Origin: Cinclus cinclus | Lineage: Eukaryota; Chordata; Aves; Passeriformes; Cinclidae | Reading direction: 5' to 3' | DNA length: 64,000 bases | Assembly: GCF_963662255.1 (NCBI RefSeq) | Contig: NC_085049.1 | Coordinates: forward strand, 53,739,158-53,803,157 | Notes under the pieces: generated by a model | The model's input: the letters and a program-made list of their open reading frames with translations, nothing else | Database searches by the model: none | What the model was told of the DNA's origin: nothing | Position numbers and translations under genes: made by a program | Part shown: in pieces, positions 28,046-39,100 of the stretch | How positions within the stretch are numbered: the first letter of the stretch is position 1 | Layout of the letters: every line of letters starts with the position of its first letter

Positions 28046-28918
28046 ATTAAGTTCTTTTCCATGAAAAACCTTTGTGGCCTAAAGAAAAGTTCTACCAAAA
28101 AGGAAGCAGCTCCAGTAGCATGTAGCCAAACTGCCAGGTATGATAGCACTAACATGTCCAATCCCCTTAAAAAAACCTCCAAAATGTGTGCCTGAACAAA
28201 GAACAATAACCCCGCTTAGAGGAGCTCTGCCTCTAGCCAAGTAGAGGCTGGGGAAACCAGTGTTTTTTGAACAGTGTGAATTCATTGGCCTGGCACATCT
28301 GAACCACAAGAATATGAGGCCTCGGTCAACACTGGTTTGCAGTGCACACTAATCCCATCAAAACACGTAAGGACAGAAATTCCTTATCATGCACGAGCTG
28401 CAGACAAAGTGAAAAAAAGTACAATGGACTGTTAAGAATCACCTTAAAAGTACTGAGTAAGAATTTTTTTAAAAATTAAGAGCAGCATCTAGCAAAGGCC
28501 ACTTGGTTAGTTAACACCTGAGGTTCCACCAAATGAGCAAGTCCTGCCTGGTCTGAGTCTTTGCATACAGTAAAGGGAGACAAAGTCCCAGAGGTGCATG
28601 TCAAAATTTGTTAAGGAAAACAGGTTAAATCACTTCTGCCTCAAATACAGACAAACCCATTTGTAAGATTGTCTTTGCTCAGGAACCAGGCTGCATTATG
28701 GTGAATAATACAGAAAAATGAAACAAGAGGATGTGTACCTCAGATTTGATTGTTGGGTGAGAATCTTATGTAACTATTACTATTGAATGTCGCTGTCATT
28801 TTCTGTATATAACTGTATATTGTATATATATACATATGATGTATGTGTTTACAGAATTTGAATTCTTATATATATTAGATATGGGAGTAAGCTGACAATA
28901 TGGGGATAAGGGGTGGAA
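28046..28918 (+). mobile_element. Probable 3' internal part of an ERV
   Basis: The sequence just before the LTR ends in a purine-rich stretch at 28901-28918 (TGGGGATAAGGGGTGGAA), which is where a polypurine tract would sit in a plus-oriented provirus. That implies at least some of this block is the internal region next to a 3' LTR. I see no intact gag, pol or env frame, and the left boundary is placed only by the end of the 55-bp repeat. It includes an AT-rich (TATA)n patch near 28806-28846. Confidence 0.35.
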
Positions 28919-29577
28919 CGTCTTGGTGTGACTTTATGATGCTTGTATCCCCAGTTATCTGTTCTGTTGGCACTGGATATTGAGTTCTGCAGCTCTAAGG
29001 CTGGTTCTAGCAGTGAAGGGGGAGAGAAGAGATGCAGAGTTTGCTATCGGAGACTGCACTTGCTGCCCTGCATCCTTCACACAGATTGTGCTGTCTGCAG
29101 TGGGCAGCAGGAGAAAGATCTCCTGTGCTCTTGGTTAGTTTTTCTGGCTAGCTGAGGCAGAGAAGTTCCCTGGACTATGTTTTTTTCCTGTTTCTTGGAA
29201 CTGTTCGGACCTGCTCTGGACTGAAAACCCAGAGGAGCACCAGGAGCTCACAGCTGTGTCCCACCAGGCCTGGCCTGGGCTGTGACATTTCCCAGCTCTG
29301 GAGGGACTGAGAACAGCCTGAGTGACCTGGGCTGCCACCCACAGAAGGGACTCTGCTGGATTTGTCATTCTTTGGAGCAGAGAGAGGTTTTGCTGTTTAG
29401 TATTGTCCATTTTTGCACTGAGAAGTGCTTTGCCTGTAAAATAAACAGGTTTTTTTTTCCCACTTCTCTCCAAAGAAATATTTTCCCCAAACCAGTTGGG
29501 AGAAGGACTGCTTGAATCTGTTTCCTAAAAGAACCCCACTCAGAGGTTTCCTCCCAAATTTGCCTTAAACCAAGACA
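28919..29577 (+). mobile_element. Endogenous retrovirus LTR, plus orientation
   Basis: A GC-richer block of about 660 bp. It follows a polypurine-like tract, contains a polyadenylation signal AATAAA at 29440-29445 followed by a T-rich stretch, and ends in AAGACA, giving the CA 3' end expected of an LTR. The first two bases read CG and not the usual TG, which a single T-to-C change would explain. The sequence resembles, from memory, an abundant ERV LTR family of songbird genomes; that family assignment is not verified. No matching second LTR was found in the window, so the provirus has lost its 5' LTR or recombined. Open frames crossing it are not genes. Confidence 0.75.
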
Positions 29578-29578
29578 A

Positions 29579-29633
29579 TCTAGTTTTTTGAAGGCGTGCT
29601 TATTCTTTTTCTAACAGTATTAGTTGTACTGAT
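29579..29633. repeat. 55-bp direct repeat, right copy
   Basis: Right-hand copy of the repeat at 27991-28045. It starts only one base after the LTR's terminal CA. The abrupt transition from LTR to repeat suggests the repeat is either host DNA duplicated around the locus or part of the inserted element. Confidence 0.85.
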
Positions 29634-32600
29634 GTGAGATACTATCATTCTTTGCAAACTTAGAAATGGGGATTTCTTCTAGATGTATTTGTCTGTTACA
29701 GGTTTTTCTCAGGTGTCATTCTCACACACAGCTGCCTCATTTTTTTTTCACTCACTACAGATATTAATTTCAGGCCATTTTCTTCTCTCCTTCTCAGTTC
29801 TGCCCATTCCCATCCATTATGGTTCCCTTTTGTTAATCATTATGCTGAACTCCTTTTAACTACTTTTTCCATATTTAGTGGTATGAATGGGCTTGCTCCA
29901 CAAAAGGAAAAGTACTCTATGGTATCTTCATTACATGTTTTGGCATTTTTTGATCCTCATGTAATTATAAACTGAGTTACTTTGTTATGGATCTGATCCA
30001 ACTTCTGAGTATTTTGTTGGTTTGCATACTCAGTATTAAAAATTACTTTTTCCTTTTAAAGTGGCAAGCTTCCCATATTTTTCCTATCTTTTTTTTATTA
30101 GCTTTTCTTGACAGTAGGTCAGCTTAACTGCTTAGCCACCTCTGCTGCATCTGTCATCTCCTAATGTTGAAACTGACTCTTACAGAGGCTGTTTTTCTTA
30201 TCTTTGAGCTTTCAGAGTAAGGTCTGTATGTGAGGTAGTTTTGTTTTTTTCTTTCTCTGTCTTCTTTGCTGTCTCTGCTTCTTGTCTTTTGGTTTGGCTT
30301 TGGATTTTGTCTTTCTGTTTTTTGGCTTGGATGTTCAGTAGTAGAAGCACAGTTATTGTGAGCTGGCTGAGAGAAAATACAAGATGGAGAAGTTCTTCCA
30401 TAATTTAGTTTGATGCAAGATCTTCCATTTTAATGTTGATTTTGACCCCACCCTGACTTTGTCAAGCCAAAATTAATCCACCTGAAATTGCACAGGGAAA
30501 CTTCTATGTCAGACTACAATTTTCCAGGAAAACGTGACTGATACTAGGCAAAATATTTGGGAGATAAAAAGATATTTTACAAAGTGGGGTGATCTCACTT
30601 TTTGGATAATTTCCTGATGTTTCTTTTAAATAAATGTCATGACTCAAAACTATCTTGACCGAGAAGCTCCAAACTTGGGTTACTTTGTTGTCCCTGGCAA
30701 GGATTGGTACTTTTGACTCTGTTTGGAAGATGGAGGAGGGGGAGTGTTTATAATTTAGATATTACTTACAACAACGTCTACATACATTAGAAACACATCA
30801 GCCTTCCAAATACCACATTCTGGCTTGTGCATTGTTTATAAACCACAGGCCCAAGTGCCTTTGTGCTGTTTGACCAGTGTGCAGCACTACACACTCCTTT
30901 GGAAGCACATAGCCAAAGGCTACCAGATGCCTGAACAGTTGCTATTATATCCATTGAGCAGGATGTGAGAAGCACTCAGCTTGAAGCATCTTCTGATCTC
31001 CACAGGAGTTTCTACAGAGGCTGTCAACTTCTTGGGCATCCTTAGGATTGTGCTGGCTGCCTCCCTCAGTGCCTCCCAAACGTGAGGTCTCAATGAACCC
31101 TCCTCCCAGCCCACTGCTTGACTGGGAGTAGTTCCCTGCATTAACTGTGGCTTTAAGAAGCACTTAAACATTTCTCTTAAGCCCCAGAATGTTGAAATAT
31201 GGACATTCTGTAACCAAGAATTGATTCCAAGGAGAAAAGTGTAGTTGAAAGGGGATGTGGAAATGCTTGTGGACAAAAGGATAATCCTGAAATAACATCA
31301 TTATCTGAACTGCTCATGTACTGGCAAATAAACATATGAAAAGTACAGAATTAGGACAAACTGGACCTAAACACCTTGTTAGAGAAAATGACTTTGTTAT
31401 GCCTCAATTTTAGTACATTTAAAGACAACTTGCTCTGCCGTGGAAGGTCTGCACAGCCTCTAAATATTCTGGTCCACATTTCCTGGAGTCCTAAGTCTGT
31501 TTTTTTGTGTTGTTCTGCTCTTAATAAAACTGATGTAGGTCAGGCAAGTACTTTATTAACTGGTGTTACTATGGCACATATTAGGACGTTTTAGGAGTGA
31601 GCTTTGAGTGAGCTGTGATTCCACTGAAACGTGGAGGTGGCAGACTTGGCCTGCAGCTGCAGATGAGTGCCAGCAGGGCAGTTCTGGTCATGGGAGTAGG
31701 AAATTCAGCAGAGGCTGCAAAACTCTCCCAAGATGGGCAAATTAGCCCTGACTAAGCTCCTTGCTGGCACAGTGAGTCAGCTACCGGTGTGCAAGCAAGG
31801 CAGCTTAGGTTAGATAAGTTTACATTGCAAAACCATTCCATCTGCCACGTAGGGAAATGTTGAAACATTCTGAAATTCCTCTAATAGCAGTACCTTTATT
31901 CATTATGAGTCTGGGAAATTGTACCACCTAGTAAAACCATAGTCCAGGCTTATGCAGTGTGTAAATAGTCACAGTAATTAATTCAATCTAGTGCAATCAA
32001 ATCCATTTAATAAAAAAAGAGACCACACACCTCCAAGATACCAGTTTGAATGCTTCTCTTTTGAACATCCCAGTGGTCAGGGGAAAGCAGTGAAGCTGAA
32101 ATGCTTCTTTCTGAAATCCTCTATAGAGCAGTGCACTGATAAGGAAAAGTCTTTCTGTTGTGGCATGCATTTTGCTACTTTGGACCCAAAACCTCTGTTC
32201 CACTCTGGAGGAATGAGAAACAAATTTATTACATTAATGAGATGGGTTGCCTCTTCAGTAGGGACCTTGTGTACTCCAGTTATTAGATTTGGAATAAGTT
32301 GTCAAAGTAAAATATAAATGGAGCTAATAAATTTAAGTGCATCTTCTGAGAAGCATGAACTACCTTTTGCCCTGGGAGAGGGAAATTTTGACTGGTTAGG
32401 ATTTTCTAGAGCACAATATTTCCTTCAAGAATAGCATTTCCTTCAAAATCAGTCTCGACTGTGTTTGTGTTTGTTTCAAGCAATAACAGAAACACTTGGG
32501 GGATAAAGGATCATTTTCTAGAGAATGCTTTGGTAAATGAGGGGTCTTTAGCCAAATGCGACAATAGTTGACATAGTTCCTTGTGTACTTCACAGTTAAG

Positions 32601-35600
32601 TAATCTTACTGAAAGTTCAAAGGACTGGATTAAATTCCTCTTGGATTTCCTGTGATAATCTCAGTTGGATCATCTGCTCCTACATGCTAGAGTTCAACAG
32701 TGTCTGAATCTGTTAAGGAAAAATGATATTTATTAGACCCAACTTTCTTTTGCAAACCTTCCTCATCTGACTGGGACAAATATGCTATTTAAAGGGCTGT
32801 GTTGCAACTGATGAGAATTTTGCATGGATAACCAAAAGATTATGTCAGATGGGAAATAATGAACCGCATTATCTCTTTACAATAAAATATTTTTTAGAAG
32901 TGTTTTTGGACTTGGTTTCTCCCTTTCTATGTGCTAGAGCCCATTTAATTTATACTGCAAATTCTGAGGGGTTTCAGCAAAGGCTAAATTCATCCTGCCT
33001 TGCATTACTGCATGAGGAGTTTGGTAAACTTTAAAGATCAGTCTTTGGATATAGACTTGTATTTCAGAAGATGTGGTTTGTGGGTATTGAAAGATAAAAC
33101 ATCAATCAAAAGGGCAGATACTTCTTCTGGGCAGAAGAATTATTCTCTGAATTTGTTCTTTGCATATTTATTGGCAACATCAATTAGCTATTTTTAAGGA
33201 CATCTACACTTTGGGAAGGATGCTTATATGTTTGTTGTGTTAAAATCTAAGTGGCCAAGTACTAAATATTCAATAGAGACTAACATGACACCACTGATAT
33301 TAAATTTACTCAGCTAATTATCTCCTCTGATCTCTATGAAGTAATTGGAAATTCTCAGCTTTAGAGAACCAGGTTTTTGCTCTTTTAAGTGTTCAAACAA
33401 CTATGTTTAAGAATTGTGATGCTGGTAAGTGCTTTAAATTCATGTGATAACAGAAGTTTGTGATGTGTTGTTCCATGTGGTCAGAATGAATACGTTGTTA
33501 TTTTGTTTGGTTTAATCTAATTTTCAAGAGTACATAAGGAGAAATACGTAAATTTATATAGTTTAGTCTTTAAGTTAAATGAGTGTAGTGACCTCTTTTG
33601 GGCTAGATCTTAGTTTCTCTATTTGTAATGCAGAATTTCTCCTGCAAAGTTTTACCTCTGTGATAGAGGCAAGGTTGCTAATTCTGCCTATTAACAAATA
33701 TGTACTTTACCTGAGCAAGGTTAAATAACTGAGAGTGATCTGCATCATGACACAAATAAAAGTGTGGAAGGAAGTTTGTGCTGCCTTCTCTGAAAGAATG
33801 CCTTTGCTGTTTTTTATAGGATTCATCCAAAACTCAATAAAGGAACCCTTCAGTGCTGTTAGAGAGGCAGAAATACTTCCAAGAAAAAGGAAAATTTGAA
33901 AATCTGCATTTTCAGCAGTGTCTATTACTGGTTATTCCTCAGTTTCTATGTTCGCATACAGAGAATTCAAAGGAAAATTTGGAAGAAAATCCAAATGAAA
34001 AGGGGCCCCAGTTTTCTGTTTTTCAGACTCCTCTTTTGAAGTGCCTCCACCCAGGCAACTGAAGCACCAGTCATTTCAGAACTCTCAATCTCATTCTTCT
34101 CTTTTCCTCATCTTTTTCTCTTTTCCTCTTCTCTTTTCTATTGAGGTCAAATCCTGCTTCTCCTGATGCCAATAATAAAGCTCCCATTGATTTCAACATC
34201 AGCAGGAAATATGCAGTTTGTTATTTACCACAACCACCACAATGAACCTCTGGGAAGAATTCATTTATATTCATTCCAACAATGCCATGAAAAATGGGCC
34301 CTTGCTATTTTATCACATCCAAACTGTTGCTCTAACTCTAACATCCTAGCTGTTGCTAACAAGTCAGTGATGATTTGTAAACCAACAATTTATGGTAACC
34401 ACATTCCATCCCCATTATGATGTGTGGTTTGGAAATGGAAAAGTAATCAAGACCTCCTGTTAGGAGACTTTATTTCAGTTGAGGGTTTCTGTAAATAAAA
34501 GCATTTTGAAAGGATCATTGCTATATGATTCTAACTCCGAATTGTTCATTTGATCTAGGTCCCATCTATGCTCCAAATTCCTGCCAGGCTCTGTCTGTCA
34601 GGAGTCTGAGATCCCCAACAGTGGCATGAACATACTGGCAAAACTGTTTTTATCAGTACAAGTATTTTCACTCAACTGGATAGTTTCACTAGACTGGAAC
34701 AGCAGCTCCATTTCTTGGAGACAGCTATGTCCATTCCTTGGAATACTTTGTAATACTTTATCAGCACCCTATAAGGGTACTCTGACATAAATAAAGGCCT
34801 CCTGCTACAGTTACAGTAAGAGATGAAGGATTGTAGTCAGACCCATGGTATGTAGAGATGCCCTGGGGAACAAAGAGCCTGCGTAGTTTGTGCAACACTT
34901 TGTCTTGGTTGTAAGGATTGTGGGCAGTCACTGTGACACTGAGGAGGACTTTCCAGCACTTTGATGGGAGACCACCTAGAATTACTGGTAAATAAACTCA
35001 AACAAGGGAATTTTGTTCCAGTACTAGGTTCTGGTACCAGCCAGGTTGAAAACCTTCTTTTGATCTCTGATACTAACACACCACATCCTCTCAAGCCTGT
35101 GTAGGGAGCCCAGCAGCCTGGCTTTGAGGACAGAAACACTTTGGTGGCCTGCTGAAAGAGAGAGCAATTTAGGTAGTCTAGAGAGTGCCCTACTAATCAG
35201 CCCTAACTATTATGTGATATGATGATAGAGACCATGTTAATTAAGAGATAAAGCTCTCTTCCTACCTCTTCCTCTCCAGCAAAAATCACTACTTGATTTT
35301 TGGTATCTGGTTACATATCCCAGAATTGAGCACAATTTGGTGCTCAACAAGTAGGATGTCACTTCAAAGGGTTTACTCTGATTTTCTATTAAAAAAAAAA
35401 GACTGACTACAAAAAAAATCACTCTTAAAATTTACTATTTTTTGTCCTTATTCTAAGAAGATGATTTTAGCAGGTATGAATCCTCAGGAGATGCTCATTG
35501 CCTTGGCTATATTTTAATAATTAAATGAAAATGAATAGCTATTTAGTTATTAAATAGTTTTCTAGGTAGTTATCTCTGTAACATTAAGGGGAGTTACATG

Positions 35601-36507
35601 TTTTAAAGGGAAGTTTACCTCATGCAGTACAGCAGACTGAAAAATAAGACACAAATCCTGGCAGGAGAGCTTGTTCACCACCAGAAGCTAAGCATAGGTC
35701 CATGATAAAATGGATTCATGGGCTTAGCTCTAGTTTAATGTGTTTCTCCCCACTCCTGACCCACTGCTCTAAGTACAATGTCTGCTTGTTTGTGATGGCA
35801 CAGCAGTTCATGAACCTGTGTTGGACTGCTGGAATTTGGTTGAGGAAAAGCATTTGGTATAATGGAGGGAATAATAATGGCAAGGTAGTTTCCTGATCTG
35901 TCATAGTTATGCTGCCAGGTGTAGTGTGTATCAAGAAGTGGTGGAAAATCAGAGAAGGTTTTAGATGGGACTGTCTGAAACCAGTAGTAGTAGTAGTGCC
36001 AAGGACAGAACTGTCATTTAAACTAGTTTTAGAAAAGAGCTCAAATATTCTACTAGAGAGATGCCAAACTTACTGTCCTACAAGCTGCTGGACATGGATT
36101 CTGGTGGGCCTTGAAAGGACAATCTGTCACACTCTGCAACCACTCAAGTGTGATGATAGAGACCACTGCAGCCCAGACTGGTTCATCCCCCCAGAGCAGC
36201 ATTTGATAATATCTGGCCTCCCCAGCTCTGGAAATGAGTCAAAATCTCCAAGCTGAATTTTATCCCTATCATTCACTCATTCTTTCCACACAGCCCTTTG
36301 GGGCATGGAATAGATATCTCTTCTTCATTCTCAAATATTTATTCTTACAGATGTATCAGACCTTTGGCCTAACATATCACGCTGTTCTTTAATTAGAAAG
36401 TTAGCGAAAAGGAAGAAAATTGCCCACATTTTTCCGGCAACAGGAGTGTGCCAGGTAGGAGGGCAGGAGCCCAGCCAAGCCCTGTGTTTACATTAATCTG
36501 ATGCTGC
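29634..36507. other. Intergenic, no gene recognised
   Basis: Mostly AT-rich non-coding DNA. A T- and pyrimidine-rich tract lies at about 30239-30330 and another at 34091-34139. No exon with convincing splice borders, no transposon tail and no RNA gene was seen. Confidence 0.5.
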
Positions 36508-36532
36508 GCTACCACCTCGTGGGCAGAATGTG

Positions 36533-36607
36533 AATAAACTGCGCTGGGCAGGAGGTAAATAAATAGGGCTGGGCAGGAGGTAAATAAATAAGGCTGGGCA
36601 GAAGGTC
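36533..36607. repeat. 25-bp minisatellite, three units
   Basis: Three tandem 25-bp units run 36533-36557, 36558-36582 and 36583-36607, each built as AATAAA(C/T)- followed by a GCTGGGCAGGAGGT-like block. Partial, more diverged units appear on both sides (about 36508-36532 and from 36608). The array sits in an unusually GC-rich patch for this window (about 36420-36800). Confidence 0.85.
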
Positions 36608-37419
36608 AATAGCGCTGAGCCCGGCTCGCAGGGACCAGGTCCTGAGGGACAAAGGTGGCACTGGCCAGGCAGGGGACCATGGGCGGTCTGTGGCTGGGGA
36701 TGGCACAGTCTGGATCCTCCAGGCTGAATATGAGCTGGTTCGGGATCTGGGCAGCCAAGAGAAGCCGAGCAGATTGTGAAAATCTGCTAGAGCTCTGAAG
36801 CGTGGTAGCAGGTGAAGGGTACCCTACAAAGGGATGTGAGAGTATGGTATTCCTGTAGGATATAAAGAGAAGCAAGTAGGATGAAATCCTGTTCCTATTA
36901 TACTAGAGTATCAATGCCTTTATATAAAGTAACTCTTCTGCCTGCTCTTAACCACAATCCTCAGAGCCACTTACAAGTTCCTTGACTGGCTTCCACCTGC
37001 TAACTCCACTGACAAGTCCCTTGGTAGTGTGTTGCCTTGGAGTATCAACACCTCCATGGTCTTCTCTCCACATTCCAGGATTGCTCCAGCTCTCTTGAAT
37101 TTCAGTGCTGTGCGTCAGGGAAGAATAGAAATAAGAAAGCCACCTAAAAAGTCAAGTTACTGAATATGTTATTAGTAAGAATATAATTAGTGGCCTCTTC
37201 ATCCCTTCAGGATTTAGTAGCCCATGTCACTTAACAGATTCCAAGAGAAGATGTATTCAAAACATTATCTTCCTTTTCTCTAAAACTGAAGCAGTCTCCC
37301 TGAACATCCGAGACTCTGCACAATCAGATGTACTGTCTGATGTGCCTCCTCACACATAACTACAGAGGGATTTGAAAAACAAGTGTTTCTCTGATATCCG
37401 TTACATGCGAAAGACTTCC
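36608..37419. other. Intergenic, GC-rich then AT-rich
   Basis: The left half continues the GC-rich patch around the minisatellite. The minus-strand open frames over it are proline- and serine-rich translations of the repeat and are not convincing genes. The rest is ordinary non-coding DNA. Confidence 0.5.
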
Positions 37420-37547
37420 CTGAATTTGTTCAAGGAAGGATTTGACCTGGCACTTAGTGCTCTGCTTTAGTTGTTATGGTGACAACTGGTCAAAGGCTGA
37501 ATCTCCGAGGTCTTTACCAACTTTAATGATTCTATGACTCTATGGTT
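37420..37547 (+). mobile_element. CR1 LINE 3' tail fragment
   Basis: The order of phrases (CTGGCACTTAGTGCTCTG, then GTGACAACTGGTCAAAGG, then GATTCTATGACTCTATGG) matches the 3' end of an avian CR1 LINE in plus orientation, closing with the octamer-type tail. It is a 5'-truncated copy; the left edge is approximate. Confidence 0.85.
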
Positions 37548-38112
37548 GCCTGAAGGTAAAAGCCTTTGGGGAGCTGAGCCTCCTGTTAGTCAACAGACCA
37601 GAGTTCCAGATTTATACCAATGCCAAGTTGTGGGGCGGGATGTGATGCAAAATCTTACTGAGGGTTTCCACATCCAGAGAGTCTGTCCAATAAGCCTAGT
37701 TAATTTGCTATTACAGAATAAGCCTTTCTCAAGTGCTCTTCATTTAGAGCAGTCCTCTTCACATGGTAAATTAGATATCTGCTGGAGTAAGCATGTGACC
37801 TTGGGTCTCTAACATGACTACAGGTTGCCTTAGTGGAAGGCAGTAGAATTCTTTCTGCTTTCCTTCCCTCTCACCTCCTCCATCCTCTACATTTTCACAA
37901 GACAACTTGAGCATTTAGTCCAGTATTGCCTTTTCCAAGCTCAAGGATGAGCCACCCTGACAGACAGGAAGCCAAGGAAAGATGGGATAAAGCCTGTGTG
38001 GATGAAACAGGAGATCCAGACAAACCTCAAACACAAAAAGAAAACATGCAAAAGGTGGAATTAGTTTCAGATCTCCCATAAGGAACACAAATATTATATC
38101 ATGCAAGGATGA
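37548..38112. other. Non-coding gap between two CR1 pieces
   Basis: No gene recognised. The spacer separates the CR1 tail at 37420-37547 from the longer CR1 relic that starts near 38113. The open frame at 37534-37812 begins inside the CR1 tail and is not a gene. Confidence 0.5.
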
Positions 38113-39100
38113 GGTTAGGAAAATGAAAGTCCAGCTGGGGTTGAATCTGGTGAGGGATATAAAGGAAAACAGGAAGGGCTTTCTACAACTGTATTCACAG
38201 GAAAAGGAAAAAAAAGGAGGGGAGGAGTGGAATGGAGGCTTGCTGTTGAGTGAGACCTTGGAAAAGACTGATGTCTTCTTGGCTGGAGGTATGGGACGAC
38301 CAGAATCTAGGTGAAACTGTGCAGCTGATGATTAGCCCCAGGCACCTGTGCAGACCAGGGAGATCCACCAGCTGCAAAGTGGCTTCGCAGAAAGAGCCTG
38401 GGGGGCCTGCCTGGTGGACAACAAATTGATTATGAGCCAGGAATGTGCCCTTGAAGCAAAGATGGCCAGCAGCATCCTGGATGGCATGAAGAAGACCACT
38501 GCAGGCAAATGGAGTCAGGCGAACTTTCCTTTGTGCTCACCGGTGTTGAAACAATGTTTGCAGTGCTGCAGCAACAAGGATAAGGACAAAAACATACAGG
38601 GGCCAGTCTAATGAAGGACCATGAAGAGTTGAAGGAACATGAAGATTATCCACGGATTACAGCATGTGACATACAGGAAGACACAGAGAAAGCTGGAATT
38701 GTTTCTAGCCTGGGAAAGAGAAGGCTCAGTGGGATCTGAACAATCTGTATAAATACCTGATGGGGACACTAAAGAGGGTAGATAGCCACCTCAGCAGTAT
38801 CCTGTGAAAAGCGTCAAGACAATTGGCACAAAATCAAATACGTAAAATTCCTTTCAAATTTTCAAAGCTTTTCTTTTCTTTTTTTTTCTTTCTTTTTTTT
38901 TTTTTTCTTGTTTTTTTTAATATTGTGAATGGTCAAATGCTAAAACAGGCTTCCCTGAGAGTTTGTGTAGTTTCTGTCCTTGGAGAAATTCAATGCCTTG
39001 CTAGGCACAATACTGAGCAGCATACTTTAGTTGACCCTCTCTGAGTAGGGTGTTGGAGTAGACAGACTCCAGAGGTCCCTTCCAAACTCTGTGATTCTGT
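38113..39100 (+). mobile_element. CR1 LINE relic with ORF2 remnant
   Basis: A nearly colinear, decayed CR1 of about 1 kb. At 38123-38220 the plus-strand frame still reads like the CR1 ORF2 segment just before the reverse transcriptase (VRDIKENRKGFLQ). Near 38360-38500 the DNA matches the later ORF2 region, and the 3' untranslated end (GAGGTCCCTTCCAAACTCTGTGATTCTGT-type) finishes at about 39100. ORF2 normally encodes an endonuclease and reverse transcriptase; most of it, including the catalytic core, is missing here. A T-rich tract at about 38870-38920 interrupts the 3' part. The element cannot be mobile. Confidence 0.85.

Noticed and set aside
36509..36875. Proline-rich minus-strand open frames
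   Set aside because: They are translations of the 25-bp minisatellite and its GC-rich surroundings.
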